DNA from: Centroberyx gerrardi
Taxonomy: Eukaryota; Chordata; Actinopteri; Beryciformes; Berycidae
Direction: 5' to 3'
DNA length: 64,000 nucleotides
Assembly: GCF_048128805.1 (NCBI RefSeq)
Contig: NC_135998.1
Coordinates: 24,051,063 to 24,115,062 of the forward strand
Part shown: positions 13,876 through 24,615 of the stretch, piece by piece
How the letters are laid out: each line of letters opens with the position of its first letter
Position numbering within the stretch: the first letter of the stretch is position 1
Translations under genes and position numbers: made by a program
The notes under the pieces: generated by a model
The model's database searches: none
What the model was told of the DNA's origin: nothing
Seen by the model: the letters and a program-made list of their open reading frames with translations, nothing else

Positions 13876-14422
13876 TCATGAGCTTGGTGTGGATGCTGCT
13901 GATAGGCCGTGCAGAAGCTCCATCTGCTTCCTTTTGTCCTTGGCGCGGTTGATGGTCATCTTGAATAAGCGACAGTACAGCTCCACGGCAGCCGGAGTGT
14001 CATCGTTCCCAGGCACGGGGTAAGTCACCAGGCTGGGGTTGCAGTTGGAGTCCACCACACCCACCGTGGGGATGTTCATCTTGGCTGCATCTCTGATTGC
14101 CACATGCTGCTGAAACACATTGTTGAGGGTGGACAGGAAGATGACGAGATCCGGTAAGCGGACGCCCGGGCCGTACTGGATGGGAGCGTTGGTAAGGAGG
14201 CCGCCCTGCCAGTAACGTGTGTGGGCGTACTCCCCACAGTCCTGCGCAGTGCACTCCACCAGGTGGCCAAACTGGCGCCGGCGGCTGACGAATAGTATGA
14301 TGCCACCACGGTACGCTACATGGGCAGTGAAGTTCAGGGCTGCCTGGAGAAGCTCCATGGTCTGGTCCAGGTCGATGATGTCTTGTTCCAACCGACAGCC
14401 AAACAGGTAAGGCCCCATGAGC
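13876..14422 (-). CDS. mrps2: mrps2, last exon (mitochondrial ribosomal protein uS2m)
   Basis: Last coding exon, acceptor TCTCTTAG|G, ending in TAG. It encodes [20 protein letters not shown], the RNA-binding core [33 protein letters not shown], then [20 protein letters not shown] and [20 protein letters not shown]. This is the universal uS2 signature region and matches vertebrate MRPS2 closely. The four exons give a 265-residue protein (human about 296; the difference is mainly at the ends). Role: component of the small subunit of the mitochondrial ribosome, encoded in the nucleus and imported to the matrix. The frame is intact through all exons and the phases agree. The gene lies downstream of ppp1r26 on the same strand. 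Confidence 0.97.
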
Positions 14423-14825
14423 CTAAGAGAGAGGGAGTTAGACTGAGGTGGCTCAATAGTCCAAAGAAGTCATGATTAAGATGGGAAATGAATGCCTTCC
14501 ACCTGGAGGTAATTTCTTTCCCCCAATGGCAGGATCTTTAAAAAGTGTTTCCAATTAAAACATGTTCTTCACCCCGCCTCGAAGCTACAGTTACTGAAAT
14601 TATGCATTACTATGTATGCCCTGTGAACATGCAATTATTCCCTTCTTCTAACCCGACATGGATAGAGTTCTACATGAGGATAGTGTAGCTACAGTAGCCA
14701 GAGTGAGCAGTCATACACTGTTCGTAACTCTTGGTGTGATTAATTGCTGATAGAATTTATTTTCTGAACTGCTAAGCAGGCTGTTTCAAGCCTGTTTCGA
14801 GGGGCTGGATCTGGGACAACAGAAC

Positions 14826-15261
14826 TTAAAGGAATAGTTCACCAAACCTCGCGAGATGGAGGTCGCGCACTGTCGCACACACAAACCTTGTGCGGCCACG
14901 GTGGCCTCGCGAGGTTTGGTAATGCGGAAGTAAATGCAATGCCGATCGACTCGATTTTCATGAAATAATGGATCAAATTTTGTTTTTTTCCACTCATAGA
15001 GCGATCGTCAGGCGTCAGAAGACTTGGATTATACTACACGAGCTTTATGGAGTCATTTTTATGGACATTTGTTGCCTTCTTTGAAGCAGAACGTCCTGCT
15101 CCCCATTCACTCCAATTGTTTGGAAGAAAGCTCCTCCAGCAGCAAGCCTGGAGAACTCCAGCTAAGTTGTATGAAGAAAAAACACTCACTCGAGTTTGTA
15201 CTGGCATGAGAATGAGTAGATAATGACCGAATTTTAATTTTTTGGTGAACTATTCCTTTAA
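14826..15261. mobile_element. TTAA-flanked MITE in the last mrps2 intron
   Basis: Perfect 17-bp terminal inverted repeats, AGGAATAGTTCACCAAA at the left and its exact reverse complement at the right, each bordered by TTAA. A TTAA duplication is the hallmark of piggyBac-type transposition. Inside the left half is a second palindrome: AACCTCGCGAG near 14846 and CTCGCGAGGTT near 14907. It has no coding capacity, so it is non-autonomous. Confidence 0.88.
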
Positions 15262-16102
15262 TGTTGAGCCTTCGGGAGGTGTCAAGGTCTAGGCTAATTC
15301 AGCAAAACATCTGTGATGGGACCCAAATAACACCCATACTCACACACTCAGCCCAGTAACATTTAGATCAGGTGGCTGGTGAAAGGTGCTGCCTGTCTGA
15401 TGGTCCTGTAGATTTATAACACTGTAGCCTGATGTGCTCTATAGTCACCATTGTGAGTTAGTACATCGTTCATTTGACATCTGCATTGAGCTTCTGTATG
15501 AATGCTCACCCTGGATTTTATAGCACAGGGGATCATTACATCACATATTATAATATTCTCTGAGAAGGAAAAGGTGGGTAGGTAAAATTATTTTGATTTA
15601 CTGGACTCCACTCAAAGGCTTCACTCCTGTATGAACTGCAGCAAGACCCCCTGGATTCAGAGCAATTTTCTACTCTCAAATTAAAGGAGCTGGTAGTTCA
15701 GATTTTAACTTGCAGTGAAATTAAATCTGCACAAAGCTAATCTCTATCGCAACTTCTACTCTACATTGAGAATCTGTTACACACACACACACAATATTCC
15801 TACATCTTAATTGGCTTTAAAAAAAAAAATCTGAATGGTGATTTCACATACATATCAATTACATGTTTATGTGTCTGAATGGCAGAATAATTAAGTATAT
15901 GTAGGCCTATTGTAAACCTGTATTTCCTTAACACTCAAAGTGTGCAAATCAATAAGTGGTTTCAATATCACGTTTTCTGTGACAGTTCTAAATGCAGCTG
16001 GTAAGACATTTGTGGAAGGTTGATTTTCGGTATTCACTAGACTTTGTGACTGTCTTTTTTCCCCCCAACCATTTTCCATGAGATGCGAGAAATCATACCA
16101 AC
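15262..16102 (-). other. rest of mrps2 intron 3
   Basis: No feature other than a short CA run near 15780. The intron starts GTTGGT at 16102, a slightly weak donor. Confidence 0.7.
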
Positions 16103-16223
16103 CTGTGTCTGCACCCTTTTTTATGTCCAAGGTGCACTCTGGCGTCGAACAGGTCTTTCAAGGAGTAGAGCTCTGACAGACGGAAAAAGTCTGGCGTCTG
16201 AAGCGGTTGATTCAGCATTTTTT
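16103..16223 (-). CDS. mrps2: mrps2 exon 3
   Basis: 121 bases, acceptor CTACACAG-type (ACACAG|AAAAAATG), donor CACAG|GTTGGT. It encodes [20 protein letters not shown] and [17 protein letters not shown], the conserved uS2 start ([11 protein letters not shown]). The final AG joins the G of the next exon to make Arg, so the phases match. Confidence 0.95.
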
Positions 16224-16333
16224 CTGTGTAAATGAGAAATAACATTGTTCAAACTCAGAGAGTAAAACTTTAATGTAATTACATGCGATAATGCTGGATA
16301 CTTATTGATACATCCATGTTAACGTTAGCTCAC

Positions 16334-16438
16334 CCATAGCGTTACTGTCCATTTGGATTTGAGGTGATTTGATGGATGCAGCGGTGGCATACTGATGTCT
16401 GACTGTAACAAACCGTGAGTTACGTAGCCCCCAAAGTC
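16334..16438 (-). CDS. mrps2: mrps2 exon 2
   Basis: 105 bases, acceptor TCTTTTAG|GAC, donor ATGG|GTGAGC. It encodes LWGLRNSRFVTVRHQYATAA and on to QMDSNAM. The basic, Ser/Thr-rich N-terminus without acidic residues fits a mitochondrial targeting presequence. Phase 2 in and phase 1 out agree with the neighbours. Confidence 0.9.
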
Positions 16439-16666
16439 CTAAAAGACACAACACAAATATTAGTACAAACAGGTCTAAGAACCAGGTAATGCTAGCTAGC
16501 AGTGTGCTACAGTTTTATCGGCTACAGCTAGGATTACTAGCATATGGGTTACTACACAAAACAATGACACAGCCGTGGTACAGACTTTATGACATTCTGT
16601 CAAAAAAAACTATGCCAAAGAGACTCACTCTATAGTTAAATGTAGATATATATACAATATGTATAC

Positions 16667-16691
16667 CTTTCGTTAGCACCCTAGCTGCCAT
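16667..16691 (-). CDS. mrps2: mrps2 exon 1 with start codon
   Basis: MAARVLTK plus one base, donor AAAG|GTATAC. The start context GAAGCATGG has purine at -3 (reading GC before ATG) and G at +4. It opens an amphipathic basic N-terminus as expected for mitochondrial import. Confidence 0.9.
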
Positions 16692-16799
16692 GCTTCCTTC
16701 TTCAGCGCTGCTCCCTCAAACCCTCCCACAGAAGGTCAAGAACTGCGACTGATATTTGCCGTAAAGTACTATGTGCGTCGTGACCGCTTTCAATAATGG

Positions 16800-16815
16800 A
16801 CTACAACTCCCATGA
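16800..16815. promoter_or_regulatory. ZNF143/STAF-type motif in the mrps2 promoter
   Basis: ACTACAACTCCCATGA, about 110 bases upstream of the mrps2 start codon, matches the ACTACAATTCCCAGAATGC core bound by ZNF143 in many housekeeping promoters. The motif works in either orientation. Binding is inferred. Confidence 0.6.
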
Positions 16816-16829
16816 GCAGAAAAGACAAC

Positions 16830-19800
16830 ACTGATGATATTACGGATCTTTTAACGACCTTATATAAAAGCTTTCTAGAAAACCATCCAGTAACAACATT
16901 AAATAACTCCTAATAATATAGCAAATAGCTCTTAAAACATGCAACTTCTAACGTAACAGTGGAATTATAAACAGTGCTCTCACACGACTACTTACACAGC
17001 TGGGGGGGCAGACCCTTGCACTGGTCGCTAGGCAACCGGCTTCCTTTTTCTTCTCCTTTTGCCATCCGGCAGACTTGACACATGTTGGTATATTGCTGCC
17101 ACCTGCTGTATATTTTGCATATTGCACACTGTTCTTGTCTGTTCAGTAAATAAAAGCTGTGTTTTTCAGCTCTCGACATTTGTGGAAAACGTCTTTTGGA
17201 GCTACAAGTGAAGGTGAATGTGTTGTAGTGGCATTCAATAATTCACACTTTAACTACCCATGCATCTTAGTAGATGGTGATCATGTATTTGCACTATTTG
17301 ACCATATATTAAATATTGCCACGAATAGTGAACTGAACAGTGAAACTTGCTTTGCCATGTGACAACTTGGCATTGTGTGTACTGGATGCAAGAAATGCTT
17401 ATGTCAGGATGGAAAGCCTTTTTATAAGTAATTGGATGCTACTGTGTTGTACTGATGCTATATTACATTAAGAAGTAACTCTTGTAGAGATATAGAAGTA
17501 ATATCATATGTCAGTATTGACTCATTTTATATTTATATATAAAAAAAAATGACTCATCTTACCCTGCTCTCCCCTAAGAACTTTCTTTTTCAGTCATGCC
17601 AATACATTGAAAAGTGTTTTTGTCTGTCTTTTTCTTAAAGACTCTTTTTCACAATTATCCTCCTCTGTTTTAAGTACAAAAGATGGAAAAACAATTGTTT
17701 GACCTCATTATAAGAAGCCATTTTATAGGAATAGGGAATAAGGAAAGGGGCCTCAGCCTTCCTTAATTAGACGTAACAGATTTAACCCCTATATTGGCCC
17801 TCATCGACTTCCGGTATGTAGCATCTACGTCAGCCTCTGACTTTTGGGGAACACACTTCATGTTATCCCTCTGGTCTAGGAGAGTCCAATAATATTTCTG
17901 AACATGAGCAACCAACCCAACCCCAGACACCAGATAATAAGGTATTAATTCTGGAACAGCTCCATGAAGAGTTAATATGAAAGGGAGGTAAAGATAATAT
18001 GGAAATACTACTAAATAAAGGCAAGTTGGCTATTAAAAACGATAAAAACAACTCTGTAGGTCTGCCATTTATTGTTTGTGTAGCAGCTCCAGAATATATA
18101 CTAGGTTGTGACATGTTGAGTCTCAACTTTCTATTTTCTGGCTGTAGGAAAATTAAGAATATAGCCACTCTCAAAGTTATCATTGCCTGAACTACAGTGC
18201 GTACACCATTATTTTCAAGACCTAACCCAACCTTATAAAATGGAGTAAATGTAATCAACAATGTTTTCAATGAATTAAGAACATTTATAAGAATGGCTTT
18301 AAAAGAAAAAAAAATGGACAAAAAATGTCCTTGAACTGGAAAAATGCATAACATAGAAAACTGTCATTCTGCAACATCAAATTCAACAGCTAACTTTACA
18401 TGTAAGAAAACAATTACCAAAGTGTAGAACCATTCTTCCACAACACAACAGGCATAACGATGAACATCATCTACATGTTCTGAATTCAGAATTCTATTCA
18501 GTCATGCTGTGGTGGCTGGCTGGCTGCTTCATTTCTCCTGAAAAATATAAAACTTGTTTGAGATAAAGAGGTTTTTATCTGACACTCACCATTAAATGTA
18601 GAGACAGAAATCACCTGAAATCATTCGGGGACAATCACGTACCTAGACACGGGAACAAATTGGAGCTGTCTTTTGACATGCTGCACGGTCTTTTTCTGCA
18701 CAGGAGCTCCACTGAGAGAAGCTATTCCCTGCAAGCATCATGTAACGCACACCTTTCACACTCTCCGGAGACCCTTTTACTATCAACCGATCAATGTCAT
18801 TATGCAGTTAAGGAATGCAAATATCTGCGAGGAAGTGAACACTACACCAGTAAATTCCATGTTGCTATGCGATTGTACCTTCTTGCAGTTTACAGCCATG
18901 TACCTCCTGCTGAACCTCCTGCTCCTCTCCTCTGTGTTGAGAGCTATGCAAGGCCTGAGGGTGATGCCAGGGTCAATGGCACTGGACAGAGACCTGGGCA
19001 AGGGAGAGCAGGAGATGCATCAGACCACTCCTCAGTAGTTACTTAATGCTCTAATCATTAATTACAAATTACAAATTCAGGCCAACAAATTGAGTCTGTA
19101 AATTATAAACTGGTAGATTTTACATCAACCACGAGGAGTGTTATAATAATGTATAATAAGTAGCTATATAATACTAATAATAATGAAGAGCCATTGTTGC
19201 TTGGAATCCACTCTTTATTACACAGTTGCACTTAAAAGATACAGCAAATTGTTGTTGTTTTTTATCTGAAAGGGTATAAGGGAAAAAAAACACTTCTTGC
19301 AAAATATTTACGAAAACTGGCAATGCACAGCATGTTCAGTAAGTCTTTCTTTTTTGATAAACAAAAATAAATAACTTTTTTTCACATAGGAAATTCGAGA
19401 AAACATTTATATGACAAACAAAGAAATAAACACACTAAATGTCAAGTCTAGTAAGACAGAGGGGAGTAATTGTGTGGACTCTGGAACAACACATTAGTCA
19501 TGGGGGGGTAATAAGCCCAAGATTGCTATAGTGGCTTTTGTCAAAAACTGGGCATTAAATTTCACTAAATTAAATTTATTAAAACCAAACAGTGAATGGA
19601 GGGCACTGTGTCTAAAGAGGAAAAGCTGATGGGAAGATGTTAATATCTCCATGTTAGTTGAGAAAGGATACCGGACTGCATCCTTTCTTGGTGCCCCAGT
19701 ACCTATTTTCAAAATTACTTGGAAAACAGTGCTGATTGGAAGTCAAGGGTACAATCTGTTGTAAAAGATTACCCTAGCTTTCTTCTCTTTATGTGCAAAG

Positions 19801-19960
19801 GCTAACCTACATGTATGGGCACGGTGAGAAGACACATAACCTACAAAATATAGGATCACATTCACTCAGCGTTAGGTGCAACTCAAAACAACAAAGGATA
19901 TTTATCAAATTGACATCTAGTGGAGAGGTAACCACATTACACACAACATAGATAGTATAA
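16830..19960. other. intergenic, no gene recognised
   Basis: Overlapping open frames on + at 18660-19046 (128 and 121 codons) and a 163-codon minus-strand frame at 17863-18354 have no recognisable domain and AT-rich codon use. They are treated as chance or decayed repeat. Confidence 0.45.
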
Positions 19961-19965
19961 AGAAA

Positions 19966-20480
19966 GAATCATTTACATTTTACACTTCAGGAATTTAGCT
20001 GATGTACAGCGGGTGACTTACAATGAGTGCAGCAGTAGAATAACATTAAATTCCAATATTGTTACATTACAAGCAACCAGAAGTAAAGGGTGCATGGGTC
20101 GGACCTACAGCGCCCTGTGATTCAGGTGGGAGAGAAAGTATTTGTTGAAGAAATGAGTTTTCAGGGAGTGACTCTCCTCTGTCCTGACATGAGTGGGAAG
20201 GTCATTCCTCCACCGGGGAGCCGGGAGAGAGAAGAGTCTGGGCTGGGCTGACCATCGGCCAGGCTGCCACGAAAACAGAGAGCTAAACACCTAGTAGAGC
20301 ATAAAGCTCGGGCCGTAGTATAGGGCTGGACAGCCTGTACTCTAGTACAAGTGTTTTAAAATCAATGTGAGCAATGGAGAGAGTACAGGACAGGGGTGAC
20401 ATGGGAGAATTTGGGCAGCTGAAGATTGTTGCGGGGGTTAAAGGGAGTACTTCTGGAACCCAGTCTGGAGTCAAAACTTG
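19966..20480 (-). mobile_element. L2-like LINE, 3' remnant
   Basis: A minus-strand fragment contains LFSLPAPRWRNDLPTHVRTE, which aligns with the end of L2/CR1-clade ORF2 (AP.WN.LP..VRT). Downstream, 20035-19978 resembles the fish L2/SINE tail (TTTAGCTGATG....GACTTACAATGAGTGC on +). Several stops; inactive. Confidence 0.7.
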
Positions 20481-20489
20481 AATAAGAAG

Positions 20490-21210
20490 CTAGGCGTGAA
20501 GAATAATTATGGTGCTTTTATACGCACGTGATTTCAGTGTTAATAGTTTTCTTTTTTTCTCCCTCTAACTTTTGTAATGTGGATACCTCTCCAGTAGATG
20601 TCACCATGCTGAATATCAATTGTCATTTCTGAGTTGCACCTGAACTTGAATGAATCCGACTGCATTTTGTTTGTTGCGTCTCCCCACCTTTACTGAGATA
20701 CCCCTAATGAGGGCTGCAATGGCAACACATTTAGGTTAAACTCAACAATAAGGGCCTTTTAATTCCTGCACATAAGACCGCTTTGACATTCTATTAAACC
20801 TATCCCGGGTAAATTGTGTAAGGCTATATAGATGACTTAAGCAGTTTGACTTAACCTTTAATCTTTATTTTGTAATTTTGAGAGGTTCTTGGTCATTTCT
20901 CATTACATAAAATGTGAAAACATTTAGGATTATGTCAGTTTCGGCAAGAAAGTATAGTGCATTTGGGTGGTGGTACTACTCATGCAGTCTGCTTGTTGTA
21001 CCAAAAGATAGTTGTATTGCTTTTCAAAGGTTCAATGATATGGATAAATCTCAGAGCAAAATAAAAAAAAGCTTTTCTTTGTGGTGCCATTGTGTTACAC
21101 AGCTGTATAAATGTACAAACACATAAAAAAATGCTCTTTTTGTATTGTCTTATCAACAAACATTCCCTTAGAGCCTATAAATGAATGAGCTTGATCATAG
21201 CTTAGAAGAT
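20490..21210. other. intergenic between the L2 remnant and ppp1r26
   Basis: Nothing recognised. Confidence 0.5.
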
Positions 21211-21211
21211 A

Positions 21212-21217
21212 TTTATT
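21212..21217 (-). terminator. ppp1r26 poly(A) signal
   Basis: TTTATT on + is AATAAA on the minus strand, about 87 bases after the ppp1r26 stop. Confidence 0.6.
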
Positions 21218-21303
21218 AGGAGGGCACAATCAAGTAATTAACTCATATAAAACTTGGTTTATGATGCTATGTGACCACACAAACCAAAGAAAAATGCCTA
21301 TAC

Positions 21304-24300
21304 TTACAATGTGGAAAACCCCTGCTTCTTCTCTGGATTTCTCCTTTTGTCTGACTCACAATCTGTCTCATCTACAAAGTCTTCCTCTGCTCTTCCTAGC
21401 TGTACTTCTTTATCATCTGTCTTCATGCTCTCCCCTTCTCTTTTTTTCTCGCTTGGCAAGTCCCTTCTCTCCTTTCCCTCGCTCATCTCCCTGCTCCGGA
21501 CCTGGACATGGTTGGTCCTATGTGATTCCAGTTCGACAAACACACTCTGGTCCTTAGACATATGCACCATACTCTCAGCCTGCCCTGCTATAGGGTAGTG
21601 TGCCCTGTGGCCTCCAGGTGCAAGGCGCTGCGTAAAGGACATCCCTGGATGCTGCCTGGCAGCAGACAAAAGATTTGAAAAAGGGGAATGGGACATGGTA
21701 TTTACAGTCGTCTCTGCAGCGCTGGGGAAAGGTGCAACTGATCTGCTGCTTCTTGCAGAGGACCAAACAGTGACTGGTGTCTGTGGTTTGGGGTTGATAC
21801 CCCCCATTTGATGGGGTGAAGTTGTTGATGCAGTCTCACTGATTTTGGATGAGGTGACATGGAATGAGGTTCGACTGAGAGGCACACTCCTTGTTTCAGT
21901 AGTGGGCAGTCCCAGGCTCTGACGCCACTTAATTGAGTCAGAGCGAGACTGGACAATACTGGGACTCGTAAACGGCCGGGCTCTCACCATCTCTGAGGTG
22001 ACGTCCTGGACATCACCGCTCCCAGTACTAGGCCTCCTTTTCTCGGTTCTAGCGGCCCCTGCCCCGTCTGCTGGCTCCAAAAGACTGGGGCTGTTAGAAA
22101 GGGCTGAGGAGAGGCATGGTTGTGCACAGACAGTGGCAGTGGAGCTGGAGTTGTCGGCCAGGGAAATCTGCGGGGTTGGAAATGGCTCTCGATCCTGAGA
22201 TGGTTTACTTTCAGGACTACTTATCAGAGATTGGCCAGGGAGGAGAGCAATACATTTTGTTGGAATTTCAGCCAGCTGATTTTCCAATTTAGTATCTTTA
22301 ACTTGTGGGGTGCAAGCCTCAGCATTACCATTCCTTGATACATCTCTATCTTTAGTTTTCTCTGCGGTGGAAACCTTGGCTTTTTCGGCCAGGAACTTTC
22401 TGATCTCTTGCTCGATGCTATCATCACTGTCTACTGAACTGCTATCTTCCTTTATCTGAACAGCCTGAGTATTGTGCAGCAATGGGGTGTCTCGACCCTC
22501 AGTCCCTTTCAATTTGTCTGTGTCACCTGCATGCATAATATGCTCTTTTCTCTTAGTTTGTTTGTTCTGCAAGATGTTCTTCTTACTCAGTTTAGACTTC
22601 TCTCTCATGTCATCACTAGTCTTGTGAACTTTTTTCAAACCGCCACGCTTGGAAATGGGATCAGGTTTTAGCTTTTTTATCTGTAAAGCGTTCCCTAGCA
22701 GTGGTCCTGCATCCTTGAGGCACTTCCTTGATTTCAGCTTTAAGTCTCTTGTCTTTTTCTTTAACTTCTTTTTTGTCTTGAGCAGGTCTTTTATTGCCGT
22801 GTCTAGGTCCTCATCGCTGTCAAGGGAGCTGCTTTTGTCTCCACTTTGCTCTGTCTTTTGTAATCCAGTTAATGGTTGTGTTTGACTTATCTGGGAAAAC
22901 ATTAACGGGCTTGATTCTCTTCCATGCAATGGCAAAGATTTAAGGGCTATATCTTTTCTGTCATCTACCACTGACTCTATGGAAACATTGCAGTCTTCCT
23001 CTTTATATTTTCTTTTCTGTGTCAAAGACAACCTTAGAGCTTTCGTCTGGGTTGCAACTTGTTTTGTTTTTACCTTATCTAGCTCATTCATCCTACTTGG
23101 CTCTGTAGTGATAGTAGCAGAGCTGGGTGGCTGTTTGTGCATTTGGGCCTTTTGTTCAAGGAATTTCCTGATTTCTTGCTCAATCCCATCTTCACTATCA
23201 ATGGAACTGTCATCACTTCCATCGTCTGGGCAGTTAGAAAGGAGTGACACGGATTGAGACGGGGTACAGCTGCTAAGGCCAACATTAGGATTGAATGCCC
23301 CAGGCATAACAGCTTTTGAAATGTCCAATATTGCCTCAGCACACATAAGCTCTGCAGTTGTATTTGCCTTTGGAGTGGCCAGGGTGTGTTGCTCCCTAAA
23401 CGTTTCTACCTTACATGAAAGTAGTCCATTTCCTTTACCTTTAGGGCTGCCTGTAAGTGTATTCTTGGGTATGCAAATAGATGAAGGGGGAGGTAGAACA
23501 GATTTGACTTCATTTTCGGTTCTATTCTTTTTCTTTCTGGATTTGTGTTTTTTTAGGTTTTCTGTGCTTGTACTCTCAATGGGGTGTATTGATGACTTAC
23601 TTATAGGTTGTTGCTTATGTAAGAATGGTTTTAGGACACTCTTCTCTTTTAGTTGTTCAAGCTGGTAGCAGCGAATAGCTTCCTCAATTCCATCATCGCT
23701 GGTGGAGTCAGACTCCTCTTTGAATATGTGTGGCTGGCAAACTTCCCTTCGGTTCTGCTTCTCCTTTTTCTCTAACTGGTATCTTTGAATGGCCTCCTCA
23801 ATGCCATCATCACTACTGGAGTCAGGTGAGTCTTCCTCCACCTTGACTGTGACTGGGCACTTTAGTTTGTGAAAGAGGCTGTTTGCCATAGAGGGGTTTT
23901 TTGTCTGCTCTTTGGACAACGTTAGACTTTTGGCTGTTGTACTTTTATTTGTATCCATTCTCTTAACAGGATTCTCTTTGAAGGGGGCCTTGTTTTTGAT
24001 CAACTTTTTCATGGGTATAATAGCTGGTGCTGTGGGGGCCTCAATTTTGACACATTTTGGAAACTGGTTACTGGCAATCAAAACCTTATTGCTGTCGGAA
24101 TGTTGTTTGGAAATCTCAGGAATAGGTGGGTTTTTCCTGGGGATTTTGGATGACGGGAGAAAATTGGTGGGTGGCTCTGCCTTGCGTTTGTGATCATCCT
24201 TTTCCTTCAGGTATTCCAGTATGGCCTCCTCAATCCCCCTGTCCACAGAATCATCACTGTCAGAATCATGGCTCTCGTAGTTGACTGGGGAGGAATCGTC

Positions 24301-24615
24301 TGCCTGACGGTTTTCAGTGGAACCTTTGGTTTTGGGGCCCACAAAAGGACTCATCGCGACCTTGCAGACCTGGGGGTGAACTTCCTGTCCTGATGGCACA
24401 TTTCCCTCTATCTCGTCGCCCATGTCGAGTGAGGACTGGGTGCTCCTCAGGCTCTCTATGATCATCTGGACCTTCTCTGGGATAGGTGTGCCTCTGGTGG
24501 ACAACTCAGTGTCAGAGTCATTGAAGCACAGTGGAAGGCTATAGCCTCGGGATGGGCCACAGGTTCTCCATTCTGTGTGAGTCGCTGCAACAGGAGGTAC
24601 ATTCATCAAGTACAT
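21304..24615 (-). CDS. ppp1r26: ppp1r26 (protein phosphatase 1 regulatory subunit 26)
   Basis: One uninterrupted 1103-codon frame. The start MYLMNVPPVAATHTEW matches the human N-terminus (MFLMNAPPVVALQSKW as recalled), and DSDSDDSVDRGIEEAILEYL at about residues 115-135 is diagnostic of PPP1R26 (KIAA0649; human about 1209 residues). Known role: a nuclear/nucleolar scaffold that binds protein phosphatase 1. The protein is low-complexity, rich in Ser, Lys and Glu, with long basic stretches (KTKKKLKKKTRDLKLKSRK, about 615-635) and no folded domain I can see. An acidic serine plus IEEAI motif recurs six times, at about residues 115-135, 261-279, 299-318, 467-486, 594-612 and 722-741. SIKW near residue 910 is a weak RVxF-like candidate for PP1 docking. 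Coding in a single large exon follows a 5' UTR intron. The stop TAA overlaps a GTAAGT donor sequence. Confidence 0.95.
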   Translation of the reverse strand: MYLMNVPPVAATHTEWRTCGPSRGYSLPLCFNDSDTELSTRGTPIPEKVQMIIESLRSTQSSLDMGDEIEGNVPSGQEVHPQVCKVAMSPFVGPKTKGSTENRQADDSSPVNYESHDSDSDDSVDRGIEEAILEYLKEKDDHKRKAEPPTNFLPSSKIPRKNPPIPEISKQHSDSNKVLIASNQFPKCVKIEAPTAPAIIPMKKLIKNKAPFKENPVKRMDTNKSTTAKSLTLSKEQTKNPSMANSLFHKLKCPVTVKVEEDSPDSSSDDGIEEAIQRYQLEKKEKQNRREVCQPHIFKEESDSTSDDGIEEAIRCYQLEQLKEKSVLKPFLHKQQPISKSSIHPIESTSTENLKKHKSRKKKNRTENEVKSVLPPPSSICIPKNTLTGSPKGKGNGLLSCKVETFREQHTLATPKANTTAELMCAEAILDISKAVMPGAFNPNVGLSSCTPSQSVSLLSNCPDDGSDDSSIDSEDGIEQEIRKFLEQKAQMHKQPPSSATITTEPSRMNELDKVKTKQVATQTKALRLSLTQKRKYKEEDCNVSIESVVDDRKDIALKSLPLHGRESSPLMFSQISQTQPLTGLQKTEQSGDKSSSLDSDEDLDTAIKDLLKTKKKLKKKTRDLKLKSRKCLKDAGPLLGNALQIKKLKPDPISKRGGLKKVHKTSDDMREKSKLSKKNILQNKQTKRKEHIMHAGDTDKLKGTEGRDTPLLHNTQAVQIKEDSSSVDSDDSIEQEIRKFLAEKAKVSTAEKTKDRDVSRNGNAEACTPQVKDTKLENQLAEIPTKCIALLPGQSLISSPESKPSQDREPFPTPQISLADNSSSTATVCAQPCLSSALSNSPSLLEPADGAGAARTEKRRPSTGSGDVQDVTSEMVRARPFTSPSIVQSRSDSIKWRQSLGLPTTETRSVPLSRTSFHVTSSKISETASTTSPHQMGGINPKPQTPVTVWSSARSSRSVAPFPSAAETTVNTMSHSPFSNLLSAARQHPGMSFTQRLAPGGHRAHYPIAGQAESMVHMSKDQSVFVELESHRTNHVQVRSREMSEGKERRDLPSEKKREGESMKTDDKEVQLGRAEEDFVDETDCESDKRRNPEKKQGFSTL

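Noticed and set aside
13876-14418. ATG at 14418 as the start of a separate 180-residue protein
   Set aside because: The frame continues upstream through a splice site into three further mrps2 exons with matching phases; the methionine is internal.
17863-18354. 163-codon minus-strand ORF as a gene
   Set aside because: No domain, no start context, AT-rich composition equal to the surroundings, and no splice partners.
22649-24393. Plus-strand ORFs (up to 125 codons) inside ppp1r26, including hydrophobic ones
   Set aside because: Antisense shadows of a long lysine/serine-rich frame, which naturally yields Phe/Leu-rich reverse translations.
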